Shown here: positions 19,248-28,245 of the stretch, piece by piece
Numbering within the stretch: position 1 is the first letter of the stretch
How the letters are laid out: every line of letters begins with the position of its first letter
Program-made: the position numbers and the translations under genes
Origin: Pelagicoccus sp. SDUM812003
GTDB lineage: Bacteria; Verrucomicrobiota; Verrucomicrobiia; Opitutales; Opitutaceae
Direction: 5' to 3'
Assembly: GCF_031127815.1 (NCBI RefSeq)
Contig: NZ_JARXHY010000005.1
Location: 186,001 to 250,000, forward strand
Length of the DNA: 64,000 nt
Notes under the pieces: generated by a model
The model's database searches: none
What the model saw: only the letters and a program-made list of their open reading frames with translations
Told to the model about the DNA's origin: nothing

Positions 19248-19717
19248 CTAAAGCGCCGGAAATCCAACTCGCCGTCTTATCCATTCACCATGACTTCGAT
19301 GCCCCGATCCAGCGGGTGTTCGAAGCCTTCACCGATCCACACAAGATGAGCCAATGGTTCTTCGGCTATCCGGGCGGGTCGGCGAAAGTGGAGAATGAAC
19401 TGGTCGTCGGCGGCAAATACCGCATTGAAATGATACACCCGTCGAAGCAGCTCGCGGATTCGAAAGACAGCTGCGATTCGCCTGTACACTATGGCGAATA
19501 CTTGGAGATAGATCCGCCAAAGCGCCTTCGTTTCACCTGGATAAACGACGGCTTCGTCAGCTACAGCGAAGTGGCCATCGAGTTTCAGTCGATCGACACC
19601 GGGACTCGGATTCACCTCGCCCACAAGCTGCCAGCGGACCTGCAGTCGATTCACCAGGAAGGCTGGAACGCCTGCTTCTCGAATCTGCGTATCGCACTCT
19701 CGGAAAGAAAGATCTGA
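19244..19717 (+). CDS. SRPBCC/AHSA1-domain protein
   Basis: A 157-residue protein of the START-like/AHSA1 fold with a hydrophobic cavity. The opening strand HHDFDAPIQRVFEAFTDPHKMSQWFFG and the later EYLEIDPPKRLRFTWIND are signature stretches of this family. Members paired with ArsR regulators are widespread, and their ligand is generally unknown; a ligand-binding or detoxification role is assumed. Translationally coupled to the ArsR gene. Its stop is only 10 bp from the convergent end of the GH43 gene. Confidence 0.88.
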   Translation: MTKAPEIQLAVLSIHHDFDAPIQRVFEAFTDPHKMSQWFFGYPGGSAKVENELVVGGKYRIEMIHPSKQLADSKDSCDSPVHYGEYLEIDPPKRLRFTWINDGFVSYSEVAIEFQSIDTGTRIHLAHKLPADLQSIHQEGWNACFSNLRIALSERKI

Positions 19718-19727
19718 ATCGCGTATC

Positions 19728-21329
19728 CTATTCGCTGAGACGATCGTCGATGCGGTAGAAATCGAAATCTACAAATCCGCCGGTCTCTTCAGTCGCTTGA
19801 TTGAAGAGGCCGAAGCGATACCCCATGAAATGGGGAAGCGTGTAGCGCATGTGAAGGACGTCTCCGATGCGCCGCCAACGCTTTCCATCCAGACTGTAGT
19901 AGAAGTACGCCTTGTCCACGTGCTCCCGAAAGTCGCATTCGATCTTTAGAAAGACCGAATCCTGATCCAGCGGAAGGCGCGCCACCTCGACTGGACTGTC
20001 GCCTCCAGCGTTCACCATAACGAGCGACCTTTCGTCCGCTGTTTGCCGAACGCCCACGTATCCATAATGTCGTTGCAATGCGATCAGGCCAGCGACATCC
20101 CCGTTTTTCATCCCGCCCACATCGAGCTTGGTCATAGCGGAGCTGATCGGGCCAAAGGTACGCTGGGTTAGCATGTTGCGCGTCTGAAGAACGCTCTCGT
20201 CAACGCGACCCGTAGCGATGCGAAGGTGGCCTTTGCGCGTTCCGATCGACCAGTCGCTCGCCACAGGATTGTGATTCCACTGCCACGCCAAGGGCAACGG
20301 GCTTCCTTCCTTGCGATTGAACTCGTCGGAAGCGACGATGTTGGCGAGCCCTTCCTCGTTGTCATCGATATTCAAATACATCGGAGCCTTGCCTTCGAGG
20401 CCGAGCACCGGCCAGCCGTCCTCCCACGTCACCGGCACCAGCCAAGGCGATCGTCCTACGGCGCCGTTGTCTTGAAATAGGACCGCATACCAATCGCCAT
20501 CTGGAGTATCGATCAAACACCCTTGGGCGACGCCCTTGTCCTGCAAAGCCATGCGGCCCTCGTAGGGACCAGTGATCTTGTCCGCCCGATGAACGGTCTG
20601 CGTGCGCATCCCGCCCCGCGGCCAACAAATGTTCATCACATAGTATTTGCCATCGACCTTCAACATCTGCGTGCCCTCCGCATGCAGCATCACGTCGTCA
20701 GTCACCACGGAATGGGCATCTTCGATCACGATTTCATCGAAGCCACCTTCCTTGATGCCGGAGAGATCGGACTCGAGCTCCCTCAGGCGTAGGTCGCCAC
20801 CGCCATACAGAAAGTAAACTCGACCGTCGTCATCGAAGAAAAGGCTGTGGTCGTGCATCGAGGGCTCGAAGGAGATCTCCTCCCACTCGCACTTTTCGAT
20901 GTCTTTCGTCATGTAAATATGGGTACGGCCACTGGTGGCGGAAAAGGTGGAAACGTAGAACGTCCCGTCGTGGTAGCGAAGACTGCTGGCCCATGACCCG
21001 GCGCCATAGGCGTTTTGCCCGTCCTCCAGCCTCATCTTATCGTTGTCGACCAACGTGTCGTAGGCGTAGCCCAACAAGGACCAATTGACGAGGTCCTTCG
21101 ACTTCATGATCGGCAGCCCTGGACTCATGTGCATCGTGGTGCTGCTCATGTAGTAGGTGCCGCCTACTCGAATCACAGCCACATCCGGAACATCCGCCCA
21201 GATGAACGGATTGGTAGCCTTTGCAGCCACGACGGAGCGCGGCGCGAACAGTCCCAGCAGGAGCGCTAGCAGCGCAAGAAACCGATTCGAATCCAGCATC
21301 GTTTTCATCATCCGGAACGAGGTACTCAT
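19728..21329 (-). CDS. GH43 beta-xylosidase/alpha-L-arabinofuranosidase with C-terminal beta-sandwich
   Basis: A 533-residue exported enzyme with a signal peptide up to about residue 36. The N-terminal five-bladed GH43 propeller carries base Asp49 (DVPDVAVIR), pKa modulator Asp160 (HDHSLFF) and acid Glu218 (LHAEGTQML). The C-terminal part (about 340-530) resembles the concanavalin-like GH43 C2 domain (YGYVGVRQTADERSL, KAYFYYSLDGKRWRRIG, MGYRFGLFNQA). This layout is common in enzymes acting on xylo- or arabino-oligosaccharides. Its ATG overlaps the stop of the upstream GH43-GH51 gene by 4 bp, so both are made from one message for the same polysaccharide. The exact specificity cannot be read from sequence. 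Confidence 0.88.
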   Translation of the reverse strand: MSTSFRMMKTMLDSNRFLALLALLLGLFAPRSVVAAKATNPFIWADVPDVAVIRVGGTYYMSSTTMHMSPGLPIMKSKDLVNWSLLGYAYDTLVDNDKMRLEDGQNAYGAGSWASSLRYHDGTFYVSTFSATSGRTHIYMTKDIEKCEWEEISFEPSMHDHSLFFDDDGRVYFLYGGGDLRLRELESDLSGIKEGGFDEIVIEDAHSVVTDDVMLHAEGTQMLKVDGKYYVMNICWPRGGMRTQTVHRADKITGPYEGRMALQDKGVAQGCLIDTPDGDWYAVLFQDNGAVGRSPWLVPVTWEDGWPVLGLEGKAPMYLNIDDNEEGLANIVASDEFNRKEGSPLPLAWQWNHNPVASDWSIGTRKGHLRIATGRVDESVLQTRNMLTQRTFGPISSAMTKLDVGGMKNGDVAGLIALQRHYGYVGVRQTADERSLVMVNAGGDSPVEVARLPLDQDSVFLKIECDFREHVDKAYFYYSLDGKRWRRIGDVLHMRYTLPHFMGYRFGLFNQATEETGGFVDFDFYRIDDRLSE

Positions 21330-24295
21330 TTTCGCATGCGGAGAACTGTCAACGAGTTTGCTGGCGCGAAGTAGTCCTTCCCGAGATCGAGCGTGAGCTC
21401 CTTCGTCACTGGGGCAACCGCGGGCGGAGCTCCATCGACGTTGACGGCATCGGCTCCAGGACCAGTCAGAACGGTTTCCGTGACCTCAAGGTGGGCATCC
21501 GCTTCCCAGCCCACAAAGGAAAGCGCGAGCTGCAGGCCGGCGTTTTCTCCGTTCACAATCTTGAGCAGCAGATCCCCGGAGTCCGTATCCTCAGTCGCGG
21601 ATACAGCGATCTTACGATCCTCAACTCCTTGGAGCGTGGATGGAATGTAGACGTTTCCTGCATTCCGTCCGAAAAGCTTCTGCACGTAGTAGTTGGGAGT
21701 TAGATACACTGAGTCCGCGTCGAAATAGATCATGTCCGGAGTCCATTGGGTGTGCCCTCTGCGAGCGAGCAAGGGGGCATAGGAAACGAATCTCACGATG
21801 TCGCCATTTCTCTCATAGCTGGTCAAGCCAGCCGCTTCCGCCAAAGCGGAGCGCAAGGTGTTTCGTCGATCGGGCTCGTGGGCGGCGTACTCGCCGAGAT
21901 AGACAGCAGCCTCGTCGCGATCGTAGCTGTCGTAGCGATCCAGGTTGTCCCAAAACCATTGCGGGCTCACGTAATAATGCTCGTCGACCATCTCCAGATC
22001 CAGCTCGCGGGCAAACTCCCAGCCCCTGTCGTAGTCCTCGCCGCTGGCAAAAGGTCCAACCGTCCCGATGACTACGATTTCTGGATACGCTTCGGCGATG
22101 GCATCGCGGATCATTTGAAAGCGGACTTTGAAAATGCTGGTGATGGCGTCCTCGTTTCCAACGCCAATGTATTTCAAGCCGAATGGCTCCGGATGCCCTG
22201 CCGCGGCGCGAACCGCCCCCCACTGCGAATCCGCGGGCCCATTGGCCCACTCTATCAGGTCCAGCACATCCTGGATGTAGCCGGGCATCTCCTCCATTGG
22301 CAGGCCCTCCTGTCCCAGATGAGGACTATCCCCAGCATGTTGACAGCAGACGCCCGCCGACACCACTGGGATGGGGATGGCGTCGATATCCTCGCAGAAC
22401 TGGAAGTACTCGTGGTACCCTAGTCCCAAGGTCTGATGATAGCCCCAGGAATTTCGCTGCCCCTCACGCGTCTCCACCGGGCCCACGCTGTCCTTCCAAT
22501 CGTAGTAGTGGCGCACGCCCTGTCCATGAACAAGACACCCGCCCGGGAACCGCATGAACTTGGGGTTGATGTCGGCGATGGCCTGAGCCAGATCGCGCCT
22601 CAAACCATTCTCCCTGCCCATGAAAGTATCGTTGGGAAAGAGAGAAACCATGTCTACGGCCAGGCCTCCCGCCTTCTTGGCCAGCAACACCAGGCGCGAC
22701 TTGTCGACGCTCCTGCTTGGTACCAGCTCCGCCTGGTGCTGCGTCCACTCGCGCCCCTTGACCGTGAAATCGGCTCGGGCGAGGACCTGCCCGAGCTCGT
22801 CCACAAGCTTCAGCTCGACTGGCATCGGCTGGTTCTCCTCCTCCCTATCGCCTCCCCACTTTCGCCCCATATAGGTCTGATAGGCCCAGAAGGAAGCTTG
22901 ATAGGATTCTCCAGCAACCAGCGGAATCTCATCGAAGCCGCCGTTCGACACCCCTACGCCATCTCCGGCATTTTCCACGTTGAGCAGCAGATAGTGAGGG
23001 TTCTTGACGTGTACCGGACGGGCGTTCCCGAGACCGAGGTATCCGGTTCCTTCGCCTTCGGTCACCAAATCCCAAAAGGAAAGCGGACCCCATGAGGCTT
23101 GCTCGGTTGCGCTGTATTCGAAGGAGCGGTTTTGAATCAGCTCCGCGTAGAGGCCGCCGTCCGCGGCGTAGTTGAGATCCTCATAGAAAATGCCAACGAG
23201 GTCGCGACTGATCGCTTTCCCGGGCGCTTCCAGATCGACCTCCAAGGACGCCTTTAGCGGCTCGACTTCGTAGCGATACGGGCCGTCCGCAACCGGTGAA
23301 GCGAAAATCGGATTTCCCTGGGCATCCCACTCCAGCGCTTGAGCGCGGGTGGCCCGATCGGGATTCGCCAAGGCTTCGCCTTCGATCCGTTTGTAGTCGC
23401 GAGAGTGATACACGATAATGTCGACGGATCCATCCTTGCTGGTCGTGAAGGAGTTGTGTCCAGGACCGTATTGGCTAGTCGTCTCGTCGCTCTTGAAAAC
23501 AGGTTCCGCCGCCTTGCTCCATGAATCCGGGTCCAGCAGATCCGCATCCGCGTCCGCGGTCAGCAGCCCCAGGCAATAGTTGTGATCGGTGGCGCTTGCC
23601 GAGTAGGTGACGAACACCTTGCCATTCCTCACCAGAACCGCCGGCGCCTCGTTCACGGCGTAAACCTGCTTCTCCCAATCGTATTCAGGGCGGGTCAGGA
23701 TGGTCTGTTCACCGGTCAAGCTGAGCGGCGTATCCATTTTTGAAATCAGGACGCTGGTGCCTTCGACTCCCGGCACCGCTTGCGTCCAGAGATAATAACG
23801 CTCCCCCTGATGCTCGAACACCGTAGCGTCCAACGAGAAGGACTCCCAATTGGTCACAATCGGCCCGCGCTCGATCCACTCCCCACGCATGGGGTCCGGG
23901 GAATCGTTTTCCAAAGCGTATACCCGAAAGCTTCGCCAGTCCTCGCCTTCGATGCCCGAGGTCACGTAAATGTACCAGCTGCCATCGAGGTAGTGCAGCT
24001 CCGGGGCCCAGATCGGTCCGCTCAACGGTCCGGACTCGTTCTTGCGCCACACGGTTTTCGCCTCGGCAGTAGCCAGCCCCGCGATGCTCTTTGAGCGACG
24101 AATCTCGATCCGATCGTACTCCGGGGCCGTGGCTAGAAGGTAGTAATAACCGTCGCTGCGCAAAGCGACATGAGGATCGGCTCGCTGAGCGATCAGCGGG
24201 TTTGTCCAACTCAAATCAGTATCCGCGCGGACAAGCGAGCAGAGCGAGACAATGATCGTCAGCAGGTAGGTAGCGGTGCGAAAACGGCTTTTCAT
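21326..24295 (-). CDS. Bimodular GH43-GH51 alpha-L-arabinofuranosidase
   Basis: 989 residues from the ATG at 24295, chosen because a signal peptide (about residues 1-24) begins there; the open frame extends further upstream. Residues about 30-350 are a GH43 propeller of the exo-1,5-arabinofuranosidase type (subfamily-26-like), with base Asp40 (QRADPHVAL), SFSLDATVFEHQG and acid in YAVNEAPAVL. Residues about 385-989 are a GH51 module beginning DLVGIFYEDLNYAADGGLYAEL. Its acid/base Glu715 is in GVGNED, its nucleophile Glu802 in YLGEYAAH, and a beta-sandwich follows. Both halves should release arabinofuranose, from arabinan backbone and side chains respectively. It is the first gene of a two-gene operon with the GH43 at 19728. 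Confidence 0.9.
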   Translation of the reverse strand: MKSRFRTATYLLTIIVSLCSLVRADTDLSWTNPLIAQRADPHVALRSDGYYYLLATAPEYDRIEIRRSKSIAGLATAEAKTVWRKNESGPLSGPIWAPELHYLDGSWYIYVTSGIEGEDWRSFRVYALENDSPDPMRGEWIERGPIVTNWESFSLDATVFEHQGERYYLWTQAVPGVEGTSVLISKMDTPLSLTGEQTILTRPEYDWEKQVYAVNEAPAVLVRNGKVFVTYSASATDHNYCLGLLTADADADLLDPDSWSKAAEPVFKSDETTSQYGPGHNSFTTSKDGSVDIIVYHSRDYKRIEGEALANPDRATRAQALEWDAQGNPIFASPVADGPYRYEVEPLKASLEVDLEAPGKAISRDLVGIFYEDLNYAADGGLYAELIQNRSFEYSATEQASWGPLSFWDLVTEGEGTGYLGLGNARPVHVKNPHYLLLNVENAGDGVGVSNGGFDEIPLVAGESYQASFWAYQTYMGRKWGGDREEENQPMPVELKLVDELGQVLARADFTVKGREWTQHQAELVPSRSVDKSRLVLLAKKAGGLAVDMVSLFPNDTFMGRENGLRRDLAQAIADINPKFMRFPGGCLVHGQGVRHYYDWKDSVGPVETREGQRNSWGYHQTLGLGYHEYFQFCEDIDAIPIPVVSAGVCCQHAGDSPHLGQEGLPMEEMPGYIQDVLDLIEWANGPADSQWGAVRAAAGHPEPFGLKYIGVGNEDAITSIFKVRFQMIRDAIAEAYPEIVVIGTVGPFASGEDYDRGWEFARELDLEMVDEHYYVSPQWFWDNLDRYDSYDRDEAAVYLGEYAAHEPDRRNTLRSALAEAAGLTSYERNGDIVRFVSYAPLLARRGHTQWTPDMIYFDADSVYLTPNYYVQKLFGRNAGNVYIPSTLQGVEDRKIAVSATEDTDSGDLLLKIVNGENAGLQLALSFVGWEADAHLEVTETVLTGPGADAVNVDGAPPAVAPVTKELTLDLGKDYFAPANSLTVLRMRK

Positions 24296-24607
24296 GATAG
24301 GAAGGCGAAGGTGCGTCAGATTTTGTAAACGGAATATGGATACTCGTAGCGAAATGGATAGCATCAGCTTCGAGTTCAGGGGTGATAAAACGTCTTTTTT
24401 GGGGGTCAACGAAACGTGAAGGGTCGAATCCCTTTCATGGAGCAACGAACGAGGACAATGCCTCCGGAAACACTCACCATAATCCCGTCAGGATTCCGAG
24501 CTATACTTTCGGAATTTTACCGTTACACCGGCAACCACTAAGGGCGACGCTGCAACGCTCGGCCAAACGCCTTTACAGATCGCTGCTCCATCGCTCTGCT
24601 CTACCCG
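24296..24607. other. Divergent intergenic region, GH43-GH51 / ABC-class ATPase
   Basis: 312 bp with no supported gene. It holds the inverted repeat at 24493-24515 and, at 24416-24440, a short tRNA T-arm-like string without the rest of a tRNA. Confidence 0.4.
24493..24515 (+). promoter_or_regulatory. Inverted repeat ATTCCGA-N9-TCGGAAT over a TATACT box
   Basis: Perfect 7-bp arms flank TATACT (24502-24507), a good -10 hexamer, about 100 bp before the ABC-class ATPase start. No good -35 stands 17 bp upstream. It may be an operator overlapping a promoter, or a transcribed hairpin. Confidence 0.4.
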
Positions 24608-26326
24608 ATGACCAGCGAAGACCTTTCCCACGAACTCCGTCGCCTCGATGGCCGTCCCTACCCGGCCTACAAAGATCTGCGGGGCCGGTACACCTTTTCT
24701 CGGTTCGACCTGAGCATCGATCGCGTGCAAGGCGACCCCTTTGCCGCTCCCTCCCGGCTTTCGCTGCGCATCGCCCACGCCGTGTCCGCTTTGCCCCCCT
24801 CCGCCTGGTCGACGCCTTCCCGTCGCATCGGTTCGGAAAACGCCATCGCTATGGCCTTCGCCCACTCCTGCAGACGTCACCAGAGCCGCGATGGCTCTGG
24901 CAAATCGGGCCTCATCGCCATCGACGAGCCGGAGCAGGAAATCCTCGCCCGCACCTGCGTGCAGATTTCCGAATCGGAAACCATAGTGCGCTTCGCGGTC
25001 GGATTGCCCGCGAGCGGCCGGCGAATCCTCGGCCGGGCTGCAGATCGTCTTCTGGTGGACATCGTTTCACTCGTGGCGCAGGACGCCCTCGATTTCGAAC
25101 AGCCAGAGCTGCTGCAAAGCGTGGAGGCGTTCGCTACAGCGAACGAAACCGGAGACCACTTGCGCAAACAGCTCGGCGAGCAGAAGCTGGTGGCCTTCAT
25201 CGCCGATGGGGCCATCCTGCCACGAGCATCCGGGGTCGACCAACGCCCCTTGAAAGACGCCATACCCTTTCGTTCCCCAGCGTCGATGCGAAGGGTTTTG
25301 AAGCTTCCAAACGGCGAGACGATCGCGGGCTTGGGCATCCGGGAGGGCGTCACGCTCATCGTGGGCGGCGGCTACCATGGAAAGTCCACCCTGCTCAACG
25401 CCATCGAGCGAGGCGTCTACAATCATCGTCCCGGCGACGGCAGGGAGCGGGTGGTGACGCGAGCCGATGCCTGTAAGATCCGAGCTGAGGACGGCCGCTC
25501 GGTCGCATCGGTCGACTTGTCGGCCTTCATCAGCGATCTTCCGGGGGGCAAGCAAACGAGCAGCTTCTCCACGGAAAACGCTTCCGGGTCCACCTCTCAA
25601 GCAGCCGCGATCATCGAGAGCCTGGAAAGCGGCTGCCGAGCCCTCCTGATCGACGAGGATATCTCCGCCACCAATTTTCTGATACGCGATCGACGCATGC
25701 AGCAGCTGATCTCGGCAGACAAGGAGCCTATCACGCCGCTGGCCCAACGCGTCAAAGGGCTGCACCGACAGCATGGCGTATCCACCTTGTTGGTACTTGG
25801 CGGATCGAGCGACTATTTCGAACCGGCTGACGCTGTTATCGCTATGGAGAATTTCCTGCCGTTCGACCTTACCAACGAAGCCAAAGCCCTGTGCGAGCAC
25901 ACTACGGAAGAAACGACGCCCTTCCCCTTGCCCGAGGACAAACGCTTCGCCCAAGGGAAATCGATCTATCCATACAGGTCCGCGCCGGCCTACCGCGGAC
26001 GGAAGCAGGCCGGTACGCGTCCGCCGCGCAAGAACATCAAAGCCCACGAAACGCGCTCGCTTTCCTTTGGAACCGAAGAAATCGATCTATCGCTGCTTGC
26101 CCAACTTGTTTCCCCCTCCCAGACGCGAGCGATCGGCGCCCTGCTGGAAGTCGCCTGCGATGAAAGCCTTTTCGAGCAGCGATCGTTGATCGAGGCCCTC
26201 GAAGCCGCGTTGGAAACTGCCCACTCCAACGGCTGGTCGAGCCTGCCCGGAAACGATCTGGCAGCTGTTCGCTTGCAGGAGCTTGCCGCCTGCCTGAACC
26301 GACTACGATCCCTGCGGATCCGTTGA
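24608..26326 (+). CDS. Predicted ATPase of the ABC class (PF09818-type)
   Basis: A 572-residue soluble protein. The N-terminal domain (LSHELRRLDGRPYPAYKDLRG) and the ATPase core match the stand-alone ABC-class ATPase family. It has an unusual P-loop, GGGYHGKST at residues 253-261, then SGSTSQ as a signature-like motif and ALLIDEDISATNFLIRD carrying Walker B with the catalytic acid. There are no membrane spans, so it is not a transporter. A distant relative in trypanosomes (MRB1590) is linked to RNA editing; the bacterial role is unknown. Coding begins at an ATG with no evident Shine-Dalgarno. It is monocistronic, and its end faces the convergent FKBP gene. Confidence 0.9.
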   Translation: MTSEDLSHELRRLDGRPYPAYKDLRGRYTFSRFDLSIDRVQGDPFAAPSRLSLRIAHAVSALPPSAWSTPSRRIGSENAIAMAFAHSCRRHQSRDGSGKSGLIAIDEPEQEILARTCVQISESETIVRFAVGLPASGRRILGRAADRLLVDIVSLVAQDALDFEQPELLQSVEAFATANETGDHLRKQLGEQKLVAFIADGAILPRASGVDQRPLKDAIPFRSPASMRRVLKLPNGETIAGLGIREGVTLIVGGGYHGKSTLLNAIERGVYNHRPGDGRERVVTRADACKIRAEDGRSVASVDLSAFISDLPGGKQTSSFSTENASGSTSQAAAIIESLESGCRALLIDEDISATNFLIRDRRMQQLISADKEPITPLAQRVKGLHRQHGVSTLLVLGGSSDYFEPADAVIAMENFLPFDLTNEAKALCEHTTEETTPFPLPEDKRFAQGKSIYPYRSAPAYRGRKQAGTRPPRKNIKAHETRSLSFGTEEIDLSLLAQLVSPSQTRAIGALLEVACDESLFEQRSLIEALEAALETAHSNGWSSLPGNDLAAVRLQELAACLNRLRSLRIR

Positions 26327-26367
26327 CCATCGCGACCGCAAAAGCTCGGCGGATGCGGGAGCGGAAC

Positions 26368-26880
26368 CTAGCGCTTCACATCGAGTATCGTGATTTCGAA
26401 TACGACCGTCGAAAAAGGAGGCACCTGACCGGGACGTCCCTTTTCGCGATAGGCGAACTGCGATGGGATGGCAATTTTGTAGCGTCCTCCATTCTGCATA
26501 TACGGCATCGCCATCTCCCAACCGCGAATGATCTCGCGCGGCTCGGCCCCGACCTCGAATCGGTAGGTGTGAAAGCGTCCGGTTTTCCGATTGAAAACAG
26601 TGCCATCGAGCAAGGTTCCCGTATAAATCGCTTCGACTCGGTCTCCGTTTTCGATGAATGGCCCTTCTCCCTTCTCAAGCTCCAAAAAGCGGATACCGCC
26701 TTCGATCACCGAGGCGTCGGGCATCTGCTCCGACACGATTTCCGCGTGAGCGGGGGGCATGTAGTCGAGGGCAAGGGTTTCATCCTGAGCCGAGAGCAGC
26801 GGCCCGAAACACGATAGCGCAAGGACGAGACGCCATGCAGAGGCGATGGCGCGACGAGACAGGGAAGAGAGGAACGGCAT
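26368..26880 (-). CDS. FKBP-type peptidyl-prolyl isomerase, exported
   Basis: 170 residues from the ATG at 26880. The frame opens earlier, but a signal peptide (SRRAIASAWRLVLALSCFGPLLSAQ) starts here, so the enzyme is periplasmic. The FKBP domain occupies the C-terminal two thirds: GDRVEAIYTGTLLDGTVFNRKTG, IIRGWEMAMPYMQNGGRYKIAIPSQFAYRE and VPPFSTVVFEITILDV are standard substrate-pocket strands. It catalyses cis-trans prolyl isomerisation in folding exported proteins. The single domain without a long dimerisation region resembles FkpA/Mip C-terminal halves. Confidence 0.93.
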   Translation of the reverse strand: MPFLSSLSRRAIASAWRLVLALSCFGPLLSAQDETLALDYMPPAHAEIVSEQMPDASVIEGGIRFLELEKGEGPFIENGDRVEAIYTGTLLDGTVFNRKTGRFHTYRFEVGAEPREIIRGWEMAMPYMQNGGRYKIAIPSQFAYREKGRPGQVPPFSTVVFEITILDVKR

Positions 26881-27006
26881 GACCGGAAGACGGACGAAGC
26901 CGAGGTTCGAATGCCAAGGGGGAAGACATCTTGCCGGATTTTCGGACGGTCTGACGACTTCTTTCCTATCCCAGCTCATCGAAGTCTCAGAGAATGAAGG
27001 TTTTCG

Positions 27007-28236
27007 ATGATCCGCATCCCCGCTACGCTCAAAACGCTCTTCGCTCAGCCAAACTTCACCGGCCTGCTCGGCTCGTCCTTTGTGCTAGGTGTCGCGTTTT
27101 CCTTCGTGGCGCCCTTTCTTTCGAAATGGGGCACGGAGGAACTGGACCTGACGCCGAGCCGGTTCAGCCTCTTCATGACGCTGGTCTCGCTGGCGGCGAT
27201 CGTCGTCAGCACCGTGCTGGCCCGACTATCGGACACCCAGTTTTCGCGCCGACAGATGCTGGCCGCGGGAAGCGTTTCGGGCGTGCTCGGGTTTGTTGGA
27301 TACGCCTTCGTTCGCGATATCTGGCTGCTGCTTTTCATCGGCTGCACCGTGCAGGCGATCGCCAGCGTCTGCTTCGCGCAACTGTTCTCGCACGCCCGAG
27401 AAGTCTACGGAGCGCCGCCGGCAAGCGGCCCAGATCGCTCCTCCTTCACCATGAGCGTGGTGCGGGTCTGCTTTTCCTTCGCATGGACTCTAGGTCCCGC
27501 CCTGGGCGCCTTCGCCCTGCTCGCCTTCGGGTTCCAAGGACTCTTCGTTTCTGCCGCGGCGCTGTACCTGCTGTTTTTTCTCGGGACCCTTCGTTTCGTT
27601 CCCCATCGGCCCGCGTCCAAGCCAGTAGCGAACGTATCCACACCTTCACTACTGAGCACCCTCCGCGATCCTAGGCTTCTGCTTCCCTTCGTGGCTTTCG
27701 CTTCGCTCTTCGCCGCGAACTCGATCAACATGATGAATCTTCCGCTCGCTATCACGCTGAACTTCAACGGCACCGAGAGGGACTTTGGCATCGTGTTCGG
27801 GATCGGTCCCTTGGCGGAAATCCCCCTAATGCTGCTGTTCGGCCATCTGGCGAGCCGTGGCTATCAGTTTCTCCTCATAAAACTCGGTTTTTTCATCACG
27901 CTGAGCTACTTCATCCTGCTTTTCGTGGCGACTCAGCCATGGCACGTCTACCTGATTCAGATCCTCAGCGGAGCCGCGTTCGCGATCCTGACCAACATCG
28001 CCATCGGCTACTTTCAAGATCTCGCTCCGAAACAGATGGGACTCGCCACCTCGCTTTTTTCGAATTCAGGAGCGGTGGGAAACCTAGTGGGCCTGCTGTC
28101 GTTCGGCTTCATCGTCGAAGCCCTAGGAAACCGCAACGCCTTCCTTGTCTGCGCCGCTTTGACCGCAGTCGGTCTCGCCCTGATCCCCTTCGCGAAACCC
28201 AAGACCGCCAGCGCTCGCCCCTGCCTCACGGCTTAA
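27007..28236 (+). CDS. MFS transporter, sugar-efflux (SetA)-like
   Basis: A 409-residue inner-membrane protein with about twelve transmembrane helices. The loop LARLSDTQFSRRQMLAAG between helices 2 and 3 is the MFS signature. The overall course (LGPALGAFALLAFGFQGLF, QDLAPKQMGLATSLFSNSGAVGNLVGLL) resembles the Set sugar-efflux branch. It would export sugars or related small molecules by proton antiport; the substrate is inferred only from similarity. It lies divergent from the FKBP gene, about 126 bp apart, and convergent with the Gfo/Idh/MocA gene. Confidence 0.8.
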   Translation: MIRIPATLKTLFAQPNFTGLLGSSFVLGVAFSFVAPFLSKWGTEELDLTPSRFSLFMTLVSLAAIVVSTVLARLSDTQFSRRQMLAAGSVSGVLGFVGYAFVRDIWLLLFIGCTVQAIASVCFAQLFSHAREVYGAPPASGPDRSSFTMSVVRVCFSFAWTLGPALGAFALLAFGFQGLFVSAAALYLLFFLGTLRFVPHRPASKPVANVSTPSLLSTLRDPRLLLPFVAFASLFAANSINMMNLPLAITLNFNGTERDFGIVFGIGPLAEIPLMLLFGHLASRGYQFLLIKLGFFITLSYFILLFVATQPWHVYLIQILSGAAFAILTNIAIGYFQDLAPKQMGLATSLFSNSGAVGNLVGLLSFGFIVEALGNRNAFLVCAALTAVGLALIPFAKPKTASARPCLTA

Positions 28237-28245
28237 GCAAGCGGC

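Noticed and set aside
24416-24440. tRNA T-arm-like string (GAAGGGTCGAATCCCTTTC)
   Set aside because: No acceptor, D or anticodon arm can be paired with it at the right distance. Possibly a tRNA remnant or chance; no integrase or direct repeat nearby to support an attachment site.
24382-25476. 364-codon plus-strand frame ahead of and within the ABC-class ATPase
   Set aside because: Arg/Pro-rich composition with no motifs. It overlaps the well-supported ATPase frame.
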